NCBI RefSeq assembly: GCF_036227205.1
Contig: NZ_CP109442.1
Coordinates: 2,170,001-2,234,000 of the forward strand
From: Amycolatopsis sp. NBC_01480
GTDB taxonomy: Bacteria > Actinomycetota > Actinomycetes > Mycobacteriales > Pseudonocardiaceae
DNA length: 64,000 nucleotides
Direction: 5' to 3'
Shown: positions 16,595-22,860 of the stretch, piece after piece
How positions within the stretch are numbered: position 1 is the stretch's first letter
How the letters are laid out: each line of letters starts with the position of its first letter
Made by a program: the position numbers and the translations under genes
The notes under the pieces: model-generated
Database searches by the model: none
What the model was told of the DNA's origin: nothing
The model's input: the letters and a program-made list of their open reading frames with translations, nothing else

Positions 16595-16645
16595 CACACC
16601 CAGCCAACCCCACCCCACCAGCACAAACCAAGATGAAAAGTCCCC

Positions 16646-16686
16646 AATGTGGCGTTCGGTGCACTGAGCGCAACCAACGCCACATT
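16646..16686. repeat. Central part of a palindromic repeat split by two IS elements
   Basis: These 41 bases run from AATGTGGCGTT to AACGCCACATT around a 19-base loop. Joined to GCGCCCC (15582-15588) and GGGGCGC (17771-17777), with one copy of each duplicated AAT/ATT, they rebuild a 55-bp palindrome with perfect 18-bp arms. IS-A sits at AAT in the left arm and IS-B at the mirror ATT in the right arm. A single half copy is at 51118-51147. Confidence 0.88.
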
Positions 16687-16744
16687 GGGGTTGTTTCATC
16701 GTGGTTTGTGCTGGTCGGGGTGGGGTGGTCTGGTGTGGTAATGG

Positions 16745-17635
16745 TCAGGTTGTGGCGGGTTGGGCTGTGTCGCGGACGCTCTGCTCGTGCTGGGTGAGTA
16801 CGAGCAGGGCCCGCAGCAACGTCGTGGCATGGCGGGGATTGAGCCGGAGTGTGGTCAGGATTCGCCAGGCTTTGAGGGCGGCGAAGCCGCCCTCCACCGC
16901 GCACCGCATCCCACTGAACGCCGCGTTCGCCTGCTTCTGCGCTTTGGTCAACGGCCGCTTGGCCTCAGCCTTGTAGGGAGTCAGCACCACCTGCGCACAC
17001 GACCCGCCACACGACTCGCAGTCGCGGGTGTCGCGGACATCTTTGTGCCAGCCATGGAAACCCTTATCGGCGGCCGGAGTCAGACCATGCTCATGCAGCC
17101 GGTCCCGCAGACGTAACCGGCGGGCGGCGGTGATGTCAGCGGTCCGGCCCGCCAGCGCCGCCGACACCCACACCAACCGGCCGTCCTCATCGGTCAGGGC
17201 CAGCACGACCAGTCCATGGTGTTTGTGTTTCCCGTTGTAGTGGGCCCGGTTGGCTTTCCCGGTCCGGCGGCGAGTCTTGACCAGGGTCCCGTCCACCAGC
17301 ACCACCACCGCACCCCGCCCGGCCAGCTTGCGCAAGACCCGCCCCAACCGCCGGGCACGGGCCGCGAGCAGACCGATGACCTCCAGCACCCAACGCCGCA
17401 CCGTGGAGGCCGACACACCCTGACCACCACCGATATCAGCCAGCCGCTGATCGTGGCGCAGCACTGCCAGCACCACCAGTGCCTGCCCGGCCGGGGTGGC
17501 CTTGCGCCACCGCGACCGCAGCCGGCGCCGTCGGCCACGGATCAGGCCGGCGACCATGCCCAGGGTCTGCCGCGACAGGGGCAGCGTGACCTGGTAAGAA
17601 AGAGGCTCGAAGCCCTCGGCGGGTTGTTGACTCAC
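16745..17635 (-). CDS. IS-B transposase (DDE superfamily)
   Basis: The 296-residue protein starts at GTG 17635. It carries LRHDQRLADIGGGQGVSAST in the HTH region and DDE residues in VLVDGTLVKTRRRTG, AADKGFHGWHKD and AVEGGFAALK. A small cysteine-containing insertion (DCESCGGSC) follows the second catalytic region and is absent from IS-A. The frame is intact. Its start codon lies in a hairpin loop, as in IS-A. Confidence 0.9.
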   Translation of the reverse strand: MSQQPAEGFEPLSYQVTLPLSRQTLGMVAGLIRGRRRRLRSRWRKATPAGQALVVLAVLRHDQRLADIGGGQGVSASTVRRWVLEVIGLLAARARRLGRVLRKLAGRGAVVVLVDGTLVKTRRRTGKANRAHYNGKHKHHGLVVLALTDEDGRLVWVSAALAGRTADITAARRLRLRDRLHEHGLTPAADKGFHGWHKDVRDTRDCESCGGSCAQVVLTPYKAEAKRPLTKAQKQANAAFSGMRCAVEGGFAALKAWRILTTLRLNPRHATTLLRALLVLTQHEQSVRDTAQPATT

Positions 17636-17658
17636 ATCATGATCTTGCCGAGGGCTTC
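17609..17658 (-). promoter_or_regulatory. Hairpin enclosing the IS-B transposase start codon
   Basis: A perfect 12-bp stem, GAAGCCCTCGGC (17609-17620) with GCCGAGGGCTTC (17647-17658), surrounds the minus-strand GTG at 17635 in a 26-nt loop. Stem sequence differs from that of IS-A but position is the same. Confidence 0.6.
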
Positions 17659-17787
17659 ACTCATACCCAAGAACGCCACACCGTCCCACCACCACTTCCT
17701 GCCACACCAACCACACCAACCCTGCACCACCCACCGTGACCAGCCACAACCACGATGAAACAACCCCATTGGGGCGCGGCGCAGGTG

Positions 17788-18321
17788 TCAGACGGCGGGC
17801 GCGAGACCCGGGGTGACGGCGCCGACGTCGATGGTGTGGCTGGCCGCCGAGGCGTCGACGTCACCGAGGTTCCACGGCACCGAGATCTGCGGGTCGCTCT
17901 GGTCGCCGCGCGGGGTGGTCTCCTGGGGCGCCGTGACGTCGATCGCGAGCGGGGTCTGCTGCTGCGCGGGAGCCTCGATCGCCGTCCAGTGCAGCGGGAT
18001 GTAGGCGGACGAGCCGTTGGTCAGCTGCACGGCCGGGCCGTCGGCGGGGAGCTGGTTCACCAGCACGTCGTGGGCGCCGACCAGGTCCACCGGCAGCGAG
18101 GCGGGCAGCGTGCAGGTCTCGCCCGGCTTGGCGGTGAGCTGGATGAAGCCCTCCCGGTTGCCCGCGCCGGCCCCGCCGTAGACGAGCTTGGTGGTGAGCT
18201 GGCCGGAGGTGCAGTTGAAGTCGGTCGGCATCGCGTTCGCGGTTCCGGCGGCCAGCGCGGTCAGCCCGGCGGCAGCGACGGCGACGGCGAGGGCGGCAAC
18301 GGTGCGGCGAAGAGTGTTCAT
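17788..18321 (-). CDS. Secreted DUF4232-domain protein
   Basis: The 177-residue preprotein starts at ATG 18321 with GGAGGGG 7 bp upstream. A signal peptide (MNTLRRTVAALAVAV...GTANA) precedes a DUF4232-like domain with two conserved cysteines (FNCTSGQL and GETCTLPASL) and a closing HWTAIEAP strand. DUF4232 proteins are exported beta-rich proteins of actinobacteria with no assigned activity. The right arm of the IS-split palindrome lies 10 bp beyond the stop codon. Confidence 0.8.
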   Translation of the reverse strand: MNTLRRTVAALAVAVAAAGLTALAAGTANAMPTDFNCTSGQLTTKLVYGGAGAGNREGFIQLTAKPGETCTLPASLPVDLVGAHDVLVNQLPADGPAVQLTNGSSAYIPLHWTAIEAPAQQQTPLAIDVTAPQETTPRGDQSDPQISVPWNLGDVDASAASHTIDVGAVTPGLAPAV

Positions 18322-18561
18322 CGGTTTTCCCCTCCTGCTGGGCCCGGGCGGACGCTCCGCCCGGGGCAGGCGATCTTCTGGTGATTCATTCACTTCGATC
18401 GCCATCACAGTGGTAGATGCTCACCACCCCCGCGGGGATGCGTTGCTGTGGGATCGTCCGCACGCAGGCAACCCGGCTGCGCCGCGCACGTCACCGGCCG
18501 CAAAATGCCCCATTTATACTTCCGCCACCGAACGTCTACGGGGGTCCAGCCGGTGCGCACC

Positions 18562-19719
18562 ATGAGCCATGACGAGTACCTCGCCATGCGCAGGTTTCCC
18601 GGCCTCGACGGGCTGCGGGCGATCGCCGCGACGATCGTGGTGTTCTTCCACTTCGCCGGGCCGAAGTGGACCTGGCTGTCGGGCTGGGTGGGCGTTTACG
18701 TCTTCTTCGTGCTGTCCGGCTTCCTGATCACCACGCTGCTGCTGCGCGAGCAGGACCGCACCGGGCGGATCTCGCTCGGGGACTTCTACCTGCGCCGCGT
18801 GTTCCGGATCCTGCCGCCGTACCTGGTGATCCTCGGCGGGATCATCGCGTTCGTGTTGCTGCGCGGGGAGTTCCTCGCCCGCGACTTCCCGCACGCGCTG
18901 AAGTACTACCTGAGCTTCCTCAACGAGTTCTTCCCGGCTTCCGGCGGCAACGGCTCGGACAACTTCTTCTCCGGCTCGTGGACGCTCGGCATCGAGGAGA
19001 AGTTCTACCTGGTCTGGCCGTTCCTGCTGGTCGCGATCGGGATCGGGGCGGCGCGGCGGAAGGTCGCGCTGGTGCTGGCCGCGATGATCGTGCTGCTCGC
19101 GCTCGTGCCACTGACCACCAACGGCTGGCTGCTGGACGCCACGCCGAGCATCTACCGCTCCAGCATCCACTACTTCATCCTGCTCAGCGGCTGCCTGCTC
19201 GCGATCGTGCTGCACCACCGGCGCAGCTTCGCGGTACTTCGGCCGCTGACGCACCCGGTCGCCGGGCTGATGATCGTCGCCGCGTTCCTGGTGCTGCACA
19301 CGAACCTGGACTCGCTGTGGAACGAGACCCGGCAGAACCTGCTGCTGCTCGTCGCCTACGCCGGGGCGACCATGCTGCTGCTCGTGGTCCTGGTCTCGCC
19401 CGGGCCGGCGCGCTGGCTGCTGGCGACGCGGCCGATGCGGTTCGTCGGGGAGCGCTCGTACTCGCTGTACCTGTTGCAGGGGCCGGTGCACTTCGCGGTG
19501 ATCCAGGCGGTGCCGTCGCTGGGGCAGAACCGGCTCGTCTCGGCGGTGACGGTGTTCGTGGTGGCGCTCGCCATCGCGGACCTGATCCACCGCTGGGTCG
19601 AGCAGCCGATGATCGCCACGGGCAAGCGGCTGATCGCGTGGCGCCACGCGCGTAAAAACGCCAAAGCCGCCCAGCCGACGGTGGCGGAAGAGCCCCGGGT
19701 CGAGGCGGCCGTCGGCTGA
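18562..19719 (+). CDS. Acyltransferase-3 family integral membrane protein
   Basis: The 385-residue protein has about ten hydrophobic helices and the acyltransferase-3 signatures: FPGLDGLRAIAATIVVFFHF (with the conserved LRA and His), FFVLSGFLITTLLLRE, FYLRRVFRILPPYL and FSGSWTLGIEEKFYLVWPF. Such enzymes O-acylate exported glycans, lipids or antibiotics at the membrane. ATG 18562 is chosen; a GTG at 18553 is possible. The charged C-terminal tail is cytoplasmic. It is a single-gene unit. Confidence 0.88.
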   Translation: MSHDEYLAMRRFPGLDGLRAIAATIVVFFHFAGPKWTWLSGWVGVYVFFVLSGFLITTLLLREQDRTGRISLGDFYLRRVFRILPPYLVILGGIIAFVLLRGEFLARDFPHALKYYLSFLNEFFPASGGNGSDNFFSGSWTLGIEEKFYLVWPFLLVAIGIGAARRKVALVLAAMIVLLALVPLTTNGWLLDATPSIYRSSIHYFILLSGCLLAIVLHHRRSFAVLRPLTHPVAGLMIVAAFLVLHTNLDSLWNETRQNLLLLVAYAGATMLLLVVLVSPGPARWLLATRPMRFVGERSYSLYLLQGPVHFAVIQAVPSLGQNRLVSAVTVFVVALAIADLIHRWVEQPMIATGKRLIAWRHARKNAKAAQPTVAEEPRVEAAVG

Positions 19720-19737
19720 GCGGCTGGACGGCGGGGC

Positions 19738-20142
19738 TCAGCGCTCCAGCACGAACACCGGGATGAGGCGCGTGGTCTTCTTCTCGTAGTCGGCGAAGCC
19801 CGGGTTGTGGGCGACCATGCCGGCGTACAGGCGGTCACGCTCGGCGCGGTCTTCGATCAGCTTCGCGGTCGCGTCGAACTTCTCGGTGCCGATCTCGACC
19901 TTGATCTTCGGGTTCGCGACCAGGTTGTGGTACCAGTCCGGGTTGGTGTCGGCGCCGCCCTTGGACGCGGCGATGACGTACCGGTCGCCGTCGGTGGTGT
20001 AGACGAGCGGCAGGACCCGCTCCTTGCCGCTCTTCGCGCCGGTGTGCGTGATCAGCACCATGTTCATGCCCTCGAACATGCCGCCGACCTTGCCCTCGTT
20101 CGCGTGGAACTCGTCGATGATCTGCTGGTTCCAGTCCGACAT
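19738..20142 (-). CDS. F420H2-dependent (Ddn/DUF385) nitroreductase-family protein
   Basis: The 134-residue protein has the deazaflavin-binding split-barrel pattern: EGMNMVLITHTGAKSGKERV, LVYTTDGDRYVIAASKGGAD, NPDWYHNLVANPKIKVEIG and a closing TTRLIPVFVLER. Family members reduce quinones or nitro compounds with F420H2. ATG 20142 follows GGGAGAGG. It diverges from the MarR gene at 20263, with a MarR-type operator between them, so it is probably controlled by that regulator. Confidence 0.9.
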   Translation of the reverse strand: MSDWNQQIIDEFHANEGKVGGMFEGMNMVLITHTGAKSGKERVLPLVYTTDGDRYVIAASKGGADTNPDWYHNLVANPKIKVEIGTEKFDATAKLIEDRAERDRLYAGMVAHNPGFADYEKKTTRLIPVFVLER

Positions 20143-20157
20143 GCGTGCCTCTCCCAA

Positions 20158-20175
20158 GTTGTTGATGTTGACAAC
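20158..20175. promoter_or_regulatory. MarR-type operator candidate
   Basis: The inverted repeat GTTGT-N8-ACAAC lies 15 bp upstream of the Ddn-family gene and about 90 bp upstream of the divergent MarR gene. TTGTTGA...GACAACAA-type half-sites are characteristic of MarR boxes. Confidence 0.6.
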
Positions 20176-20262
20176 AAACGTAGTTTGCCAGCAAAGCCGA
20201 AGTCAACGAACCCGGGGCCCGGCAGCCGGGCGGTAAGGTCTCGGGCTGGGAGAGGTGATCGT

Positions 20263-20742
20263 GTGGACCCCGAGGAAAAAGAGCCCGGCCTGAGTGTGGC
20301 GGACGGGGTCCGCGAGCTGCTCCTGCTGATGCCGCGCCTGGTCGGACGCGCGAAGCGGGCGCCGGTGCCGGCGCAGCTGGCCGACCTGTCGCTCGCGCCG
20401 CGGCACCTTTCCCTGCTGTCCTACCTGCTGTTCGACGGCCCGATGACGGTCACCGAACTCGCCGGCCGGCTCAAGGTCGCGCCGACCACGACCAGCCTGA
20501 TGGTCGGCGACCTGGCCCGCCAGGGCCTGCTCGACCGCACCGAGGACCCGGACGACCGGCGCCGCACCATCGTGAGCATCAAGGAAGACAAGCGCTGCGC
20601 CGTGGACGCGTGGCTGGCGCGCGGCGCGCAGGCCTGGGAACGCGCGCTGGCCCCGCTCACTCCCGCCGAACGTCAGCTGGTGATCTCGACGCTGCGGGCG
20701 TACGAGGCCGACGTCGAGGAATGCTGCCCGAAAGACGGCTGA
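20263..20742 (+). CDS. MarR-family transcriptional regulator
   Basis: The 159-residue protein carries a MarR winged helix: LSAPRHLS-like dimer region, then MTVTELAGRLKVAPTTTSLM, VGDLARQGLLDRTEDPDDRR and RTIVSIKED. GTG 20263 is used because GGAGAGG lies about 8 bp upstream and the length is normal. It is divergent from the F420-dependent reductase, its likely target. Confidence 0.88.
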   Translation: MDPEEKEPGLSVADGVRELLLLMPRLVGRAKRAPVPAQLADLSLAPRHLSLLSYLLFDGPMTVTELAGRLKVAPTTTSLMVGDLARQGLLDRTEDPDDRRRTIVSIKEDKRCAVDAWLARGAQAWERALAPLTPAERQLVISTLRAYEADVEECCPKDG

Positions 20743-20775
20743 CTGGGGCACGGGAGTCATTGCGGCACAACAGGT

Positions 20776-21444
20776 TCAGCCGCCCAGCCACTGCGCCTGC
20801 GGCCCGGTGCAGCGGTGCGGCCGCGGGCTGTCGTGCTGATACCACCAGGCTTCGCTGACGCGGCCGTTCGGCAGCGTGTAGCGCGGCGGGCCCGCGGCGC
20901 GGCGCAGGCCGGCCGCCTCCAGTGAGCGGCCGCTGGCGACGTTGCCGACCTCGGCCCCGGCGCGGACGCGGAACAGGCCGAGGTGCTCGTGCGCCAGCAG
21001 CAGGCCCGCGGCGAACAGGTCGCGGCCCAGGCCCTGGCCGCGGTAGTCCGGGGCGAGGTAACCGCCGGTCTCGGGACCGCCGTCCTCACCGGAGTGGACG
21101 CTCACCAGCCCGGCGCACCGGCCGGCCCCGAGATCGATCGCGACGATGTCCACCGAATGCGGGTCGGGCGTCGCCCAGTCCGGCCCGGTGCCCGGCACCA
21201 CGCGCATGGCCTCCGCGCGCAGGGACTCCTCGACCACCGAATCGGGCAGCCAGCCCAGCCAGCGCTGCGCGGCCTCGTCACTGCCGCACGCCACCGCCGC
21301 GGCGTACTCCCACGCCGTGGGGGTGCGGAAAAGAAACCGGCCGAGGGCGAACGCGTGCCCGCGCCGGTCGCAGGTCCGCTTCGCCATCAGGCGGCCACGG
21401 CGGGTCAGCCTGCCGAAAAGCGGGGCTTCGGACACGTTCGCCAT
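20776..21444 (-). CDS. GNAT-family acetyltransferase (RimJ/RimL-like)
   Basis: The 222-residue protein has an N-terminal HAFALGRFLFRTPTAWEYAA region and a C-terminal GNAT core: ETGGYLAPDYRGQGLGRDLF for motif A, AHEHLGLFRVRAGAEVGNVA and SGRSLEAAGLRR for motif B. The start is uncertain: ATG 21444 is chosen; the frame is open to 21531. It is convergent with the MarR gene. Substrate unknown. Confidence 0.72.
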   Translation of the reverse strand: MANVSEAPLFGRLTRRGRLMAKRTCDRRGHAFALGRFLFRTPTAWEYAAAVACGSDEAAQRWLGWLPDSVVEESLRAEAMRVVPGTGPDWATPDPHSVDIVAIDLGAGRCAGLVSVHSGEDGGPETGGYLAPDYRGQGLGRDLFAAGLLLAHEHLGLFRVRAGAEVGNVASGRSLEAAGLRRAAGPPRYTLPNGRVSEAWWYQHDSPRPHRCTGPQAQWLGG

Positions 21445-21562
21445 CTCGCGGGAAATGGTACTCGCGCCCAAGTCCGCCCGGAAACGATGCTCAACCTGTG
21501 AACACGCCGCCTGCTGAACCGATTCGGCCACGGTCGATGCCGCTGGTTGTTATGGTCTCCGG

Positions 21563-22411
21563 ATGACGGTCGTACCGGAGTCAGCCGAGCCGGACACCGG
21601 GCGGGCGGCCCAGCCTCGGCAGCTGATCGTGTCCGTGTACGGCTTCTATCACCGCAGCGGGGGCGGCTGGCTGTCTGTGGCCGCGTTGATCGGGTTGCTG
21701 GCGGCGGTCGGGGTCGACGAGCCGGCCGTGCGCTCGTCCATTTCGCGGCTCAAGCGGCGCGGCATTCTCGAGGCGGTCCGCCACGAGGCCACCGCGGGCT
21801 ACGAGCTTTCCGAGGCCGCGCTGGACATCCTGCGTGAGGGCGACGACCGCATCTTCCGCCGCGACCGCGCCACCCTCGCCGACGGCTGGCTGCTCGCCGT
21901 GTTCTCCGTGCCCGAGGCCGAGCGGCACAAACGGCACGTGCTGCGCACCCAGCTCGCGCGGCTGGGCTTCGGCACCGCGGCATCCGGGGTCTGGATCGCG
22001 CCCGCGCACCTGCACCGGGTGACCGCCGAGACGCTGACCCGGCTCGGCCTGGCCGGGTACGCCGACCTGTTCCGCGCCGAGCACCTGGCCTTCGGCGACC
22101 CGGCCGGAAAGGTCCGCGAATGGTGGGACCTCGACCAGCTCGACGAGCTGTACACGGCCTTCCTCGACGAGCACGCGCCCGTGCTGGAGCGCTGGCGCCG
22201 CCGTCGCGCGACCCCTGGCGACGAAGCGTTCGCCGACTACATCCGCGTGCTCACCGGCTGGCGTCGCATGCCCTACCTCGACCCGGGCCTGCCCGCCGAG
22301 CTGCTGCCCGCCGGCTGGTCCGGCATCCGCGCCGCCGGGGTGTTCTTCACGCTGCACGAGCGTCTCGAAGCCCCGGCCCGCGCGTACCTGCTGGAGTCGC
22401 TCAGCGGTTGA
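21563..22411 (+). CDS. PaaX-family transcriptional regulator
   Basis: The 282-residue protein has the PaaX order: a winged helix (LIVSVYGFYHR, LIGLLAAVGVDEPAVRSSIS, RLKRRGILEAVR), a central domain (GWLLAVFSVPEAERHKRH) and a C-terminal domain ending RLEAPARAYLLESL. PaaX represses aromatic acyl-CoA catabolism and responds to aryl-CoA thioesters. Its 3' end overlaps the convergent RidA gene by 11 bp, and the salicylyl-CoA 5-hydroxylase-type gene lies just beyond, so it probably regulates that pathway. Confidence 0.9.
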   Translation: MTVVPESAEPDTGRAAQPRQLIVSVYGFYHRSGGGWLSVAALIGLLAAVGVDEPAVRSSISRLKRRGILEAVRHEATAGYELSEAALDILREGDDRIFRRDRATLADGWLLAVFSVPEAERHKRHVLRTQLARLGFGTAASGVWIAPAHLHRVTAETLTRLGLAGYADLFRAEHLAFGDPAGKVREWWDLDQLDELYTAFLDEHAPVLERWRRRRATPGDEAFADYIRVLTGWRRMPYLDPGLPAELLPAGWSGIRAAGVFFTLHERLEAPARAYLLESLSG

Positions 22412-22793
22412 GGACCGCGAAACCCTGCACCTCGACCAGTGCCTCGACGTCCCACAGCCGGCTCACCCCGATGCCCGCCATCGCCGGGTATTCCTTGCCT
22501 GCCAAGCGTTTCCACACCTGGCCGATCTCCCGCGCGTGCGCTTTGTAGTCGTCCATGTCGACGATGTAGATCGTCACGCTGCACAGGTCGGCCGGTTCGC
22601 CGCCGGCCGCGCGCAGTGACGTCAGCAGGTTGCCGAGCGCGCGTTCGAACTGCTCGACCACCCCCTCGCCGGTGATCTTGTTGTCCGCGTCCAGCGCGGT
22701 CTGCCCGGCCAGGAAAACCACCCGGCCCTCGGCGGCCACGGCGTGCGAAAAGCCGGACGGACGGCCCAGCTCGGGCGGGTTGAAACGCTCCAT
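22401..22793 (-). CDS. RidA family protein (YjgF/UK114)
   Basis: The 130-residue protein shows the RidA pattern: FSHAVAAEGRVVFLAGQTAL, EQFERALGNLLTSLRAAG, LCSVTIYIVDMDDYKAHA and YPAMAGIGVSRL...ALVEVQGFAV. The position of the usual arginine in the R-x-A/C-x-V motif is altered to GIGVSRLWDV. It diverges from the bifunctional hydroxylase with 67 bp between them. RidA-like proteins often accompany this hydroxylase and may deaminate or hydrolyse a reactive imine or ring intermediate. Confidence 0.88.
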   Translation of the reverse strand: MERFNPPELGRPSGFSHAVAAEGRVVFLAGQTALDADNKITGEGVVEQFERALGNLLTSLRAAGGEPADLCSVTIYIVDMDDYKAHAREIGQVWKRLAGKEYPAMAGIGVSRLWDVEALVEVQGFAVLNR

Positions 22794-22824
22794 GCGGCCG
22801 AGCCTAACTCATCTATCGCATTCT

Positions 22825-22840
22825 TGACGATCGTACGTCA
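22825..22840. promoter_or_regulatory. Operator/promoter candidate between RidA and hydroxylase genes
   Basis: A TTGACG -35-like hexamer (22824-22829) overlaps the inverted repeat TGACG-ATCGTA-CGTCA. It lies 20-35 bp upstream of GTG 22861. Either the PaaX protein or the TetR-type regulator of the pathway could bind here. Confidence 0.5.
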
Positions 22841-22860
22841 GGCGACATATCCTCATCGTC

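Larger units (their letters stand above)
15592..16645 (+). mobile_element. Insertion sequence A (IS5-type, 1054 bp)
   Basis: The element is bounded by perfect 14-bp terminal inverted repeats, GGGGACTTTTCATC at 15592-15605 and its complement at 16632-16645. It is flanked by the 3-bp direct repeat AAT (15589-15591 and 16646-16648), the ANT pattern known for ISL2-group IS5 elements. It contains one transposase gene. It is inserted in the left arm of a palindromic repeat (GCGCCCC before, GTGGCGTT after). Confidence 0.9.
16687..17767 (-). mobile_element. Insertion sequence B (IS5-type, 1081 bp)
   Basis: Perfect 20-bp terminal inverted repeats begin GGGGTTGTTTCATCGTGGTT at 16687-16706 with the complement at 17748-17767. 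The flanking direct repeat is ATT (16684-16686 and 17768-17770). The ends resemble those of IS-A (GGGG...TTTCATC). The single transposase is on the minus strand, so IS-A and IS-B point toward each other and each has the same orientation relative to its palindrome arm. Confidence 0.9.

Noticed and set aside
15582..17777. Composite transposon formed by IS-A and IS-B
   Set aside because: Only 41 bp of palindrome lie between them, each has its own 3-bp target duplication, and the two elements differ in sequence. Independent insertions explain the data better.
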